From: Trichoderma breve
Lineage: Eukaryota; Ascomycota; Sordariomycetes; Hypocreales; Hypocreaceae
Direction: 5' to 3'
DNA: 64,000 bases
Assembly (NCBI RefSeq): GCF_028502605.1
Contig: NC_079234.1
Coordinates: forward strand, 3,844,001-3,908,000
The position numbers and the translations under genes were made by a program. This document shows positions 23,157-33,961 of the stretch, piece by piece. The notes below the pieces were generated by a model. That model did not search any database, had not been told where the DNA came from, and saw only the letters and a program-made list of their open reading frames with translations. Numbering within the stretch: position 1 is the stretch's first letter; each line of letters begins with the position of its first letter.

Positions 23157-24800
23157 CTATACTCTGTGAGAGTCAGCCTGTCCAACTAACTCCTCGTTCG
23201 TTGGCTCATCTTTATCAGATACCCAAGCAAGGGCTTTGAGCCATACCACCTCTTCCATTTTATCGCTCTTTGACGGCGATTGGGACGTTATCATTGGATG
23301 AATAAGAAGTCCAATTGGACGGCCGTTTAAATGCCGACCCATCCGTGACATCAACGAGTGATCGACTTCTATCCACGGATTGCCAGGTTGAAAGTGTGGT
23401 TCCTCAAAGCTATTCAAGTCATACCACTTGATGTTGGTCTGCGTTTTCCACATTTTGAGTGCTAACTTAGCAAAGTCGGCAAATATCTGTACCAGATCCT
23501 GGTGGGCCTCATGGTCATATACCTCAGAAAGTAAGAACTTGTAGTCCTCCACAAACATTTGAACTTCTCTTTGCAAATTCTCATTCACTATTGGCACCGA
23601 CTTTTCAAGGCATTCAACAGTCTGAATCCTCCAGTTGATTGCTGCATTTGGTTGTGCTGTATACCAAGCGCGTCAGTACTAGGCCCTTATCGATGAGGGC
23701 ACACAAAATACATACTTTGACCAAAGATTCGCTCAAGCTGACACAGGTTGGAGCGGTTATTGGTATTACTGTGTAATTCTTTTGCCAAAAAGTATGCATC
23801 GCACAAATAGAAATGACACAGTCTGTGGATCAAGACCGCTTGAAGTAACACGAAGGGGCCGTTCCCGTCAGGCGTATTCAAGGTAAATTTGAGATATTCC
23901 GGGCTTTTCAAATAGCTCTCGCGTTTGTTAATGATACCATCTTGGAGGAGTTTATGCAGCGCCGCCTGTTCATCAAGAATCTTCTCTGTACACAAATCGG
24001 CACACCAAGAGAAAAATTCAGTCTGTAAGAACTTATTGAGCTCTTCTCTAATCATGTCGTCTGTGATTCCTCTTGAGACATTGCCTGCTAGCGTAGAGAT
24101 GGCAGTTGCATGGGCCTGAGTGATGATGGCCTCGTTTTCAGTAACGGCTTTTCTAAGAATAGATATCTCTTCGCGTGCTATTTTGAGCTCTTTTGTCAAC
24201 TTGTGCACAGTGTTCTCTAGACTCTGAGCATGGTGTCTTATTTCTTGTAGCTCGTTTGATTCTCGCTTGACTTGTTCGTAGGGAGCAGCGGCCGATCTTG
24301 GAGCTCGTCTCGAAGCAGACGTTTGTGTATGGCGTATCTGATCCTTCTGCCACGACTGGCCCGCATCTCTAGTTAATATGCGATGCGCTGCCGTTCTCAC
24401 TACTTCAGTCCAACTGCTTCTTCTTCTAGTTGACTTGTCATCCAATGCATTCGAAATTATACCAGTATCTTGTGATAAGTCGCTTGGACGAGGCTGCCTA
24501 GATTTTCCTTTGGTGGTCTCATCCAATTTGAAGTAGTTCGCCGATCCATGTTGAATTGTAGATATGTCATAGTATCGTTTCTGTTCGTACAATTCACAGC
24601 CTCTCTATTTGATATCCGCAGTCATCAGCAGCTAATACATCAATTTTATAACTAGTAAAAGAAAAGCAGAGGGATAATAATAATAATGTGAGTACCTCGT
24701 CTTCGTTATATTTTTCAGTAACACCGTTTTCGGAGTGCAATGGCGACTCTTCTTCCATCATTTCGTAAATCGATGTCGTTGAAGATACTGGTGATCGCAT
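23157..24800 (-). CDS. Coiled-coil protein of unknown function
   Basis: Three exons: 24800-24696, 24604-23716 and 23656-23157, giving 497 residues, with all phases consistent. I do not recognise the family. Residues about 1-130 are polar and likely disordered, with basic clusters (RRRSS, SRRAPRSAAA). About 130-185 is a heptad-rich coiled coil (ELQEIRHHAQSLENTVHKL). The remainder is a compact helical domain with many Trp, Cys and Leu (FFSWCADLCTEKI, IHRLCHFYLCDAYFLAKEL, WKTQTNIKWYDLN). No catalytic motif, zinc site or membrane helix stands out. The ATG at 24800 follows a spliced-looking leader. It is convergent with the broken hydrolase and divergent from the Hsp70-like gene. Probably a lineage-restricted fungal protein. 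Confidence 0.7.
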
Positions 24801-25436
24801 CGTGAACGCCGCCTATGGTAGTACAAATGTTTTGAGGTGAGACGTGGGTACTGCGCTTTCAGCTGCAATAGCAAAATTGCCATGAATAGAAGAGAGACTG
24901 CAGAAGAAACTTGTGGACAGTAAGTCCAAAATAATTGCGGTCGATATAACAGTGGCTAGAGTGGAAGGCCAACAAGAATACTGGGGATGTAGATAACAAT
25001 GGGAGGCCAACGACTGGTGTAACCTGCGGCCATCCAATCCCCCAACAAGATGCAACTATTCATATCCACCCACACCGTCATTAGGCCAATTAAAATAGCG
25101 AATTAAAGGGTTTGACACATACGCCACCAAATGAGAGATGAACACGACTTATCGGCATGCCGAAGGCCTACAATTATGGCCGGCGCGTATGCATGTGCAA
25201 GCCTTGTGATCAACTGATTATATTTCAGGATCATTTATCGCAACGAGGCTGTGAATGATATGCCTCATCCATAGTAGTTTCATGTTGCGCCAACACGTAA
25301 CACGGGAGGCCTACGAAAAGGGGTCGAAATATCTCCAAACCCCATCCGTGTGATTCTTGCCTTCAGTTAAATTCTCTAAACCCGACCTATGTTGCCTGTT
25401 GTATCCCATACCTGTAGTTTATCAGAAAGAATCAAG
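24801..25436. promoter_or_regulatory. Divergent intergenic region, coiled-coil gene / Hsp70-like gene
   Basis: A 636 bp gap between two divergent start codons. An open frame on the minus strand (24813-25055) has no recognisable content. No clear heat shock element was noticed, unlike upstream of the small heat shock gene. Confidence 0.45.
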
Positions 25437-27716
25437 ATGAACTTCGTTGCAGAAAGAACCAAACTTATCGTGGGAATCGACTATGGGACCACGTACTCGG
25501 GCCTCAGTTTTGCGCTTTCCAATGCGACTGACTTCAAGGACATATTTCCATGGACCAAGTACCCCGGTTCATCATCGCATAGCGCCGAGCACTGCGTAAA
25601 GGCACCAACAAGAGTTGCTTTTATGGATGAAAATCCGGAGCTAGATAAGAACGCATGGGGATATCAGGTGGAACCTGGCATGAAAACGTACGCCTGGACA
25701 AAGCTTCTTCTCGATAAATCATCTTTGGTGTCTGAATATGATGACCCCGACCTCTATCTACCGGGTGGTATGGACATCATGCAACTACCCAAGGGCCGAT
25801 CAGCAAAGGACGTTGCTACAGAATACCTCAAAGGCATGAAGGCTATGTTTGATGATGCTGTCAATGAACACCTCGGCTCCCATAAGATCGAAAACCTACC
25901 AATTGAATTTTGGCTTACCGTTCCAGCATCCTGGAGTGAAAAGGCAAAGTTGCTCACAAAATCTGCAGCAACAGATGCAGGGTTCGCTACACGACACATG
26001 GATAAGATAATGCTTATATCTGAGCCAGAGGCAGCGGCACAGCTTGCATTGAAGTCTAGCCTACATCGACTAGAAAATTTTGTTAAGGTGAGCACGTGTA
26101 CTTCCTGATGGTAATCATGTCACATCAAAGCGATGTATGTGCTTACTTCTAGACAGCCCGAAACTGGAGTAATGGTTTGTGACTGCGGGGGTGGCACTGT
26201 GGTATGTCCCCTTCCATTGTTGAAAACTCATTTGTTTACCAATGTTTAACATATGGCTTAGGATATCACTACATATGAAGTGGAGGCCACGCGGCCAACC
26301 TTAAAGCTTAGAGAAACTGTTGTCGGCGTTGGTAAGTTATGGGCCCCAAGACAAAGACCTACCCACAAATAAAGAAAAGATGAGAATAAAATTAACCAGC
26401 GCTTTATTCATGTAGCGGGTAAATGCGGTGGAACTTTCGTGGATAGAAACCTATTCAAACTAATGGCAGATCGCTTTGGTGATGCTTTCACGTCACTCGG
26501 GCCCGAACAAATCGGTCCTGGCAGTAGCTTTATGGACCAGTTCGAGCTCAAAAAGAAAGATTTCAGTATGAAGACGCCAAGCAAACGGGCCCATCGTCTG
26601 ATGCTTTACATGCCGAAACTCAAAGTCACCCCTTCAATGGAGAAGTACTACGAGAGACGCTCCTCATCAGTTCTCTTGACTCAAGAAGATTACAAGATGC
26701 TCTTTGACCCAGTCATCAGTATGATTATTCGTCTCGTGGAAGAACAAGTCAACCAAATCAAATTGAAAAAAGAACGGCCTGTTGAAACCATTGTCTTAGT
26801 GGGCGGCTTTGGTTCTTCACCATACTTGAAAGAACAGCTGACGGAGTGGTCCCAAAATAGAGGGATAAGAGTCACAACCCCAATCACTGGCGCGTAAGTT
26901 GATCTTTCAAGAGTAAATCTCTTCATGCTTCATACCGGATATAAACCACTGTCAGGACAAAGATATGTGTGAGCTGACTGACTGATTTCCCAGGTGGTCT
27001 GCTGTAGTTTGCGGGGCGGTTTTGCGTGGATTGGAAGGTTCCATCGTGAGGCAAAAGAAGTGCCGAAGACATTATGGTCACAATATGAGTCACGTCTACC
27101 AGCCATCCATCCATGCACATTTTGATACAAAAAAGAGGTGGGTCTGGATGGATCATATACGGAACGAGGAATATCTGACGGGATTCATGCACTGGGAAGT
27201 CGGCAAGGTAAGCAACATCAAGAACCTTAGCAGAATGTACCTTCTGCTATACTCTAATCTCATTCAACATCTCCATTAATTTTTTCCTATATTTTAAACA
27301 GGGCGAATTCATCGATTACGAAACAGAAATCAACGCAGAGTTTTGCTCATACTTCCAAGACGATATTCCGAAATCGAACGAGTATATCTTGTACTCGTGT
27401 AACTTGGATGATGCACCCGACACTATAGAGAATGAACGTACGATGAGCTTTTTATTTAACCATCGCTTTTGCATATTATGCAAATTGCTAATCGTCTGCG
27501 CGCATAGGAATCGAAAAGGTCGGCGAAGTGATAGCTACGTTAGACGGCCTTAACAAACATGAGCTGACGCACGTTAAAAAGCATGGTACAACATATTATT
27601 CGCTTCCACTGACTCTGAACATCCGATTGGATGATGAAGCTGGCCACTTGGCATTCCGGATCTTTTATCGAGATAGAGAAGTTGGAAAAGCGGCGATTAA
27701 CATCGTTGATGAGTAG
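25437..27716 (+). CDS. Hsp70-like (Hsp12A-type) actin-fold ATPase
   Basis: Seven exons: 25437-26087, 26157-26201, 26262-26331, 26416-26893, 26994-27207, 27302-27437 and 27508-27716, encoding 600 residues. All nucleotide-binding signatures of the Hsp70/actin fold are present. Phosphate 1 is VGIDYGTTYSGL (about 13-24), phosphate 2 is CDCGGGTVDITTYE (residues about 223-236) and the adenosine motif is IVLVGGFGSSPYL. AWSAVVCGAVLRGLEG follows. The C-terminal part (about 450-600) is not a canonical substrate-binding domain. It resembles the divergent tail of the large fungal family of Hsp70-like proteins related to Hsp12A, often lineage-expanded. Substrates are unknown. An in-frame upstream ATG at 25389 would add 16 residues; the downstream one is preferred because it begins just before the fold. 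Confidence 0.87.
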
Positions 27717-28058
27717 TTTTAATCTGAAGCACCTGTTGTCGCACCTAGATATGCACTAGTCTAGATGTTTATATCACTGAGAATCTAGAGAACTTCGTAT
27801 ATGATCAAATGCATTTTATTAGTTTGCTAGTTTAAATTGTAAAACTTAAATCAAGGAATGAATTTTCAACGCTTTTACAACTCGTGCTCCATCACTTGCT
27901 GTTTCCACATCCTTAAGGAGAGACTTTCACCGTGGGTAACTTAAATTCAAAACGCCCCTTCCATGCAATCTCCGAAATGATCGTTGAATTATATGTGCGC
28001 GTGATAACAAAGGAAAATAGAATATGGTATCAGAGAAGACATTTGTTTTGGTGGTGCT
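27717..28058. other. Intergenic between convergent genes
   Basis: About 340 bp of AT-rich 3' flanks of the Hsp70-like and small heat shock genes. Nothing else seen. Confidence 0.5.
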
Positions 28059-28703
28059 TTAGAGCACGTTGATTCGGCGAGGCTCGTGTTTGGCCGCCTT
28101 GGGAACGACAACGTTGAGGATGCCGTCTGTAAAGCTGGCCGTCACACCATCCTGGTTGACACGAGCGGGGAAGTTGAAAGTGCGAGAAAACTCGCCGATG
28201 CTTCGCTCGGTGAGCCAATATTTGGCGGAGTCGGTAGGTTGCTTCTTGGAGGAGTCGGCCTTGACCACCTCGCCTTCGGCAGGGGCGGTGGTGTTTCCAG
28301 CCTCGTTTTCGTCCTCAACGGTAGCCTGGTGAGGAGACTTGGGGCGTTCGTGCTCGCCAGACTCAGTGATGGCGCCGCTCTTGGAAGAGTCTTCGAGAGC
28401 ACCAGCAGGAGGGGTACCAGCCGTGTAGGTGCGCTCGACTTTGCCGCGGATGACAATCGATTGAGGGTCGGTGAACTCGATGTGCACATCCTGCTTCTTC
28501 ATTCCAGGGAGCTCGCCATGGAGTTCGTAAGCTTCGCCCGTCTCGCGGACGTCAAACTTGGGCTGCCAGTGAGCGATAGTGCGGCGGCTGGTACGCTGGT
28601 TGTCGTTGCCTTGGCGAGAGTAGTTGTCGAAGTCCTCAAGAAGGCGGAAGAGAGGAGTGAAAGAGGTCTCGGGAGTGTAAAAGTTGCGCTGAAGAAAGGC
28701 CAT
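28059..28703 (-). CDS. Small heat shock protein, Hsp30/Hsp20 family
   Basis: Single exon, 214 residues. The alpha-crystallin domain starts at about residue 47 (WQPKFDVRETGEAYELHGELPG, a classic first strand) and ends with GILNVVVPK near residue 204. A polar, Glu/Lys/Pro-rich insert of about 70 residues (roughly 95-165) splits the domain, as in Neurospora Hsp30 and its relatives. Small heat shock proteins are ATP-independent holdases forming oligomers in the cytosol. The usual IxI motif appears as INVL at the very C-terminus. The upstream region contains strong heat shock elements, so induction by Hsf1 is likely. The gene is convergent with an Hsp70-like gene, although that one lacks obvious HSEs. 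Confidence 0.95.
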   Translation of the reverse strand: MAFLQRNFYTPETSFTPLFRLLEDFDNYSRQGNDNQRTSRRTIAHWQPKFDVRETGEAYELHGELPGMKKQDVHIEFTDPQSIVIRGKVERTYTAGTPPAGALEDSSKSGAITESGEHERPKSPHQATVEDENEAGNTTAPAEGEVVKADSSKKQPTDSAKYWLTERSIGEFSRTFNFPARVNQDGVTASFTDGILNVVVPKAAKHEPRRINVL

Positions 28704-28897
28704 TTTGGATGATTAGATGAAAGACTTGGTGATTGTTTGTTTGTTGATGGTTGATGGTTGGTTTAGAAAGAGATGTAGTCTTTTGAGACTTGGTTGTGTG
28801 AGCGCGTTGTAAGAGTGTTTGTTGTGTGTGTTGTTGATTTGCTTGTGTCTTGTGTTGTGACAGAAGAGGACAGACGATGGAGGTTTAGAACGACTTC

Positions 28898-28903
28898 TTT
28901 ATA
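28898..28903 (-). promoter_or_regulatory. TATA box of the small heat shock gene
   Basis: TATAAA on the minus strand (followed by GAAG), about 195 bp before the ATG and just downstream of three heat shock elements. The spacing implies a long 5' leader, common for fungal hsp genes. Confidence 0.6.
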
Positions 28904-28928
28904 GTTGGAGGAGTGCAAACGGAGATGA

Positions 28929-28941
28929 TTCTTGAATCTTC
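28929..28941 (-). promoter_or_regulatory. Heat shock element, three perfect alternating units
   Basis: Reads TTCnnGAAnnTTC exactly (units at 28929-28931, 28934-28936 and 28939-28941). This is the canonical Hsf1 trimer site, about 230 bp upstream of the hsp ATG. Confidence 0.85.
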
Positions 28942-28967
28942 GTCGGCATACTGGAAATGGAGTCTTG

Positions 28968-28980
28968 GAGTATTCTAGAA
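28968..28980 (-). promoter_or_regulatory. Heat shock element, two perfect units plus one imperfect
   Basis: GAGnnTTCnnGAA, with perfect TTCTAGAA at 28973-28980 and a mismatched first unit. Confidence 0.7.
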
Positions 28981-29055
28981 GCTGTGGTGAGATCATCGAG
29001 GCTTCATCACGATACTGCTCGTAACGTGTAGAATTGGCTGGACAGTACCGGAGCT

Positions 29056-29068
29056 TTCTCGAAATTTC
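29056..29068 (-). promoter_or_regulatory. Heat shock element, three perfect alternating units (distal)
   Basis: Reads TTCtcGAAatTTC (units at 29056, 29061 and 29066). With the two proximal sites it makes a cluster of three HSEs within 140 bp. Confidence 0.85.
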
Positions 29069-29069
29069 C

Positions 29070-30066
29070 ATTCAGAGCTGCCTACCGTATTTGGCAAGTG
29101 GGGCACTGGTGGCAGGGTCCTAAAGCGGGAACTAGAAGAGGTACGTACTTAGGCACTTGGGTACGTACCTTTAGCTCCCTTCATGTTCGTATTGGACCAA
29201 CTCCACCAAGAATTGGGACAAGATGCTCTCATGCAGCATTGCATTCAATCGGTCAAATACATTGTAGATGCACTATGTTATTGCGATACGTCATACATTT
29301 GGATTGGATGCAGATAGTCCAAACTCCAGGTCATCCAAAAGTGTAACGATCGTGTCCCTGCGTTGGGTACATCCAAAACTCAGTCACCTGCCGCGAGCAA
29401 GACTTGGCGGAACAGGAGAAAAACTTCGAGTGCGAGTAAAACCACTACATATTACAGTCGCCCAAAGTCAGTTCATTCCCTTGATGCCAAGTTTTGATTG
29501 CTTCATCAGGAAAATATGGATAGTAGTAGAGCAGTGCGGCCCCTTCTACTTTGCGGCTGACTCCTCGGCTTACCCTGAACTTAATTGGGATCGTGATTTG
29601 TAGCGAATGCTCCAAGGTTTTCTCTTCAACAAGCTTTAGATGCTCGCTCAATTACTAAAGCCATCATACTTCAGTGGTATGTCCAGCTACATGCCAATTG
29701 ATTCTCAGTACTTGCAAATCCTGAGAACTCTGTGTCAAGATGTGATCCGTAACGAGATGTACGTCAGAGGGAGTGTTGAGCCATAAGCTATATCATCAAA
29801 AAATAAAAACATCTATCAAATATAGCAGAAATGTCTACCATAGGAACTGTAATTGTGGGCTGTGTTCAATTTATATCTGACCGTCATCATCACTATTCGT
29901 ATCGCTCTCATACCCTTGTCTATATGCATCCCGCCAAAATCCAATAGTGTACTTGTCAATTCCCCAGATGTACGAACTGATTATCGCCATTATGCACAAT
30001 ATCAAGAGGTCCGTGCTCCGTTACGCCACTTGAGACTGCTAGCGCATCCTCGAACCCATTGTATCT
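29070..30066. other. Intergenic, nothing recognised
   Basis: About 1 kb between the heat shock promoter and the 3' end of the zinc-finger gene. A GTACGTA-rich patch lies at about 29141-29170; no coding signal. Confidence 0.5.
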
Positions 30067-31944
30067 TTAGGGTTTACGGTCATGCTCAATTCCAACTGTG
30101 GACTTAGCTCTCTGTATCGCTTGAAGAGTATCATTCGTAATGCGTTCAATATCTCCAGGTGGTATCAAAGAGGCCGCAATAGCTGAACGTAGCGACATTT
30201 CAAATCTGATTTGTCTGCTTCTTTCTGCATGCCATATGAGTTAGCAATCAGCTAGCTTTAGTGAAATAGAAGCACTTACCTATGCTAAGGAAAGCTCCAT
30301 TAATGGAGAAAATCTGATACATCTGTTCCATTTTCTCGGCTTCTTTCATGCCCCCCTTGATCCGCGTTTGCAATTGGCTTTGCTGGTCCGTACTAAGATA
30401 GGGAGAATGCGCCTTTCTTTCACACTGTGACTCAAAGTGTTCCCGTAAGCTGTCATCATCTTCAAACTCTTCAAAGCAATTCTCACATAGAATAGCCGGG
30501 CGTATGTGTTTGCGAAGTAGATGTTCTCTGCGAGAATTAGTACTTGCAATAGTGCTGACCGACACCGGTGGATGATGATATACTAGCCTCATTCTTTGGT
30601 ATGTCCTCCAATGGCTTTTCGCGCAGAGTTCCCAGTTACCCTCCCCGTAGTCTGATGGATTGTGCAGATAAAATGGGCAGTTATAAGCATGTACGTCTTG
30701 CTCATTCTCATTGGCCTTGCAAATGCGTCGCTTTTTAATCTTTCTTCCATCCGTGCCATATTGGCCAGGTCTTAACCTTCTCGCTGAATGGTGAGCAGGA
30801 CCCTCGCTACCATGATCTTGTGTTTCTAGGCTATCCGAAGCAGGTTTAGTGATATTTGCCTGGTATTAGAGTCAGTGAATACATCAGACCGTGAAAAAAG
30901 TGCAGACTCATTGACCAGATTTGAATGCGGAACATGTGTCGACTCGGGATTGTACGATCCGATATTGCGATAGAGGCTTATATTGGTGGTGGGGGCGGTG
31001 GAAAAAGTCATCTCCGAAGATACCTCGTCCATTGCTCTAGAGTGGGTATCGGATGAGTAACTTGGGATAGTCATGCAGGCATATCTCAATGGTTCGAAAA
31101 GTGAAGGATTCGTAGAAGAATGAGAAGGAATTAGACCAGGATAGTGGGATGGCGTGCAGCCTCTTGGACGGTTCGTGTCCAGGCGACTGAAACTCTCAGT
31201 TGTATGTGTGACAGAGGTGCCACCCACAGAATGCCCGTGAGAGGGATATAAATTTGAATTGAATCCCGAATTCTCAGGCGCAAAATGTTGTTGGCTCCCA
31301 GAAGCATTGTCAAAAGTAGATAGCTCTTGCTGCACCTCGCCATAAAGCTGGAGGAAGGCACGCCTCCTATCATCTGTCATCCCGTGAATACATGTTGCAT
31401 CTGGAGTATCTAGCCATTGATCGGCATCATTGTTTTGTTGAATGGCTTCATAAGAGATTCCGGAGTAATCAGCTGTCTCCGGAGGGCCCGAAGGCATGGA
31501 AGCCTGATTAAACGGCAGTTCTAATATTTCTTGTCCAGAGGATAGAAATAGCACATGCCTCAGATGTTCTTGCTGCTGGTGTATAAATAAATCCTCTGAT
31601 TGGCTGATATCGTGTGCATTGCTGGATGGTTGATCGCAGTCTCCTTTGGTGTTTTCATGATGGCGTAAAGGGATGCGGTTCGCCAAAGACCAATTCTTCT
31701 CATCGGTAACTTGACAACCAGCAACATTATGAGGACAATCAACGGATATATCGTCATCCTTAGCCTGCCCTTCTGACCGAGTTTCTTCGGTCAAAGTCTC
31801 TTGTGTCTCTCTCCATTCAAATGTGAACGGTACACTGTCTTCTCTTGGTTGCTGAGCTAACCAGCGACCGAGCCCCGGCCTGTCATCGCGAGGCTGGCCT
31901 TGAGCATCGCCAGGCCTCGCAGAGCCTGGAGGCTGATCATCCAT
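30067..31944 (-). CDS. C2H2-like zinc-finger protein, fungal type
   Basis: Four exons: 31944-30916, 30859-30588, 30527-30280 and 30224-30067, encoding 568 residues. Residues 1-340 are polar and disordered, with no domain. The recognisable part (about 385-470) has the fungal pattern CPFYLHNPSDYG...WELC, then REHLLRKH, then CENCFEEFEDDDSLREHF. This matches a common ascomycete family in which a CPFY...C segment precedes a C2H2-like finger. The role is probably nuclear and regulatory, but no member is well studied. The tail (about 500-568) is helical. Intron 2 (30528-30587) joins RMR to EHLLRKH only with a GC donor (AG|GCTAGT) and has a perfect TACTAAT branch point. Being 60 nt without a stop, its retention would insert 20 residues into the finger. 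Confidence 0.78.
30528..30587 (-). other. GC-AG intron, 60 nt, frame-neutral, inside the zinc finger
   Basis: The sequence has a TACTAAT branch point eight bases before the CAG acceptor. The nearby GT (CTA|GTATAT) breaks the frame, while the GC donor AG|GCTAGT restores MREHLLRKH. The length is a multiple of three and lacks stops, so both spliced and retained forms are translatable. Confidence 0.65.
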
Positions 31945-33961
31945 TGTGTTCTGTAGACACGATGATCGTGGGGTTTGGTGAAAAGAAGGGCAGAGTTCGG
32001 TATCGTAGCCTCGTGATGGCTTTGAAAGGATAGAATGGAACCTTCAGAATTGTGAAGGCGAAATAAGGCAGCGTTTTGATCATCCGCGGCCTTCTCGCGC
32101 AGGTGCGCACGCTCTGGACCCATTCTCAGAATTGCTGCTGCGCTTCCGCGCATCTGCGCATACCTTGTTGCGTAGGTGCGTATATGCGCAGCCCATCGCG
32201 ATGCCAATTAAATGGAAGGTAAATCGGCGATGGGGTGGTTGAATCAAGGGGCGTTATACACGTTGAACATCTTCATTCGTGCGTAAAGAAGGCAACAGGC
32301 CGCCTTAAGGATGCAATTGCATGTAACCTTAGCCGTATAGTTCTAGCGGTCAGTCTGTGGCATTCCATGGGAAACGAGAAAGCCAAACTTGACGCCTATT
32401 CAAGTCCCAATTGCGAAGAGTTAGAGGAATATCTTCATCTTGTGAGCGAAAATAAAAATCACTTCTGGAACTCGATTCTTCAACATCTTGGCTGCTGCCT
32501 TGTGTTGTTCTCCATTGAAACAATGGACGGAGCTGCATACATAGCCTTGGGAGCAGTGACAGTACGGCTCACACTAGACGCGCATACTCCAGAGGGGTGT
32601 CAAATTATAGCAGTGATCTCTTAGGAGTTTCTCCCGTAGATCTCTCGCTTGCAGATTGAAACGAGGCTGGATGATGGCTGAGTTGCAGTGAGGATCATGA
32701 CAGCGGTTGTATGGCTCTTCTCGCAAATTTCCCCGCCTTAGTATCGCTATAAGCGGTTCAGCGGGGCTCTATCTCGATGGTATTTATTGAGCACAGCGGC
32801 TCTGAATGGAGGCAAGTACTGCATTCATTATTGGCGGCAAATCCTGGCTTGGCGGTTTACCAATAGCACTGGCCTCACAGAAAATGAGGCATCTCCGCCA
32901 ATCGCCTTTTGCCGAGATGGTACTAGGAATCCCATCTACGCGCGGTTTATTTTATGACTGACATTCGTCTTACAAGGCCCGCCTCCCACGCCCAAACTTC
33001 TCAGCACCATATAAGACAGTGCCATATAATGTAAAGTTCCAGATTCCAAGCCCAAACAACGAAGACTGCACCGTAACACTAGATGAACCAACAAAGGCAT
33101 TTGCCTCTATCGCTTCACTAGAAACTAAACAATTGGATGCCGTTCAGGTGATATGGAATAAGAACCTACCTAGCAGGCAAAAATGCCAAACAAGCGGTCA
33201 ATTTGTTGGCTGCGCTTGGCTTGTGCGAACAGGATGATCGAAGAATAACATGTAATCTTCCTCTGTTACAATCAAGGCTTTTCATATCTTTTTAAGTCTA
33301 CCTCTTCCGCGATATTTTGTTTTGTAATCACATTCACTTGTCCATGCTTAACGCATGTGTACGTATATTAACATCAATGGCTTTAATGTGTTTAGATGTT
33401 TATTGCATTCAATTCTCCCTTCTGAAGCAAACGCGCAGTAATTCACGATTGAAAGCCGTGACAACAGAACTCCTCGACTAGATAGCTCCATCCTCCTTTT
33501 GTCTACTGTCAGAAGTGGGTGGATACCAGAATTTACTGTTTCGCGAAATTGTTGTGACGGCAACATTGAGCTCATCATTGTATGTAGAGTACGGGTATAT
33601 GTAATGCACTCACTCCTTTGAAGATGCAGTCAACCAATTGGCCTCGGAACTATCCGCATAGCAGTGGGCCGGAATCTAAGGATGGCTTTACACTCTGGCC
33701 TAAGTGGACCTTGACAAGGCCTTCGCCCGGCATTAATTATAGCCTTCGGCAGCTGGAGGGCTCAATGGGGAATTTTTCTGCGACGGCACTTAGGCTGACC
33801 AATTGGTCCTCTGCCTGGACATGAGAGTAATTGAGCGGTGATAGGGCCAACAATTTTCACAACGTGTGCTTTATTTTCTTAGTTTTGTAGTGAATTCCCA
33901 AGCTCATTTGTCACAAATCTGACTTTGAAACAAGTTGTAATGACTGACAGTTCCTTGATAG
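31945..33961. other. Intergenic, 2 kb, promoter of zinc-finger gene and lost 5' part of MFS gene
   Basis: The first 250 bp contain three TGCGCA palindromes (32104, 32155 and 32185). Open frames at 32235-32624 and 33019-33237 start at non-ATG codons and show no domain. The right end should have carried the N-terminal half of the MFS transporter, but no transmembrane coding is visible there. Confidence 0.5.
32104..32190. promoter_or_regulatory. Cluster of three TGCGCA palindromes
   Basis: Exact TGCGCA at 32104-32109, 32155-32160 and 32185-32190, within 250 bp upstream of the zinc-finger start codon, embedded in related GTGCG/GCGCA sequence. Binding protein unknown. Confidence 0.4.

Noticed and set aside
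28086..28712. 208-codon plus-strand frame opposite the small heat shock gene
   Set aside because: Antisense shadow of the alpha-crystallin gene with no similarity of its own.
32235..32624. 129-codon plus-strand frame
   Set aside because: Begins at GTG; the internal ATG version has no recognisable domain or neighbouring exons.
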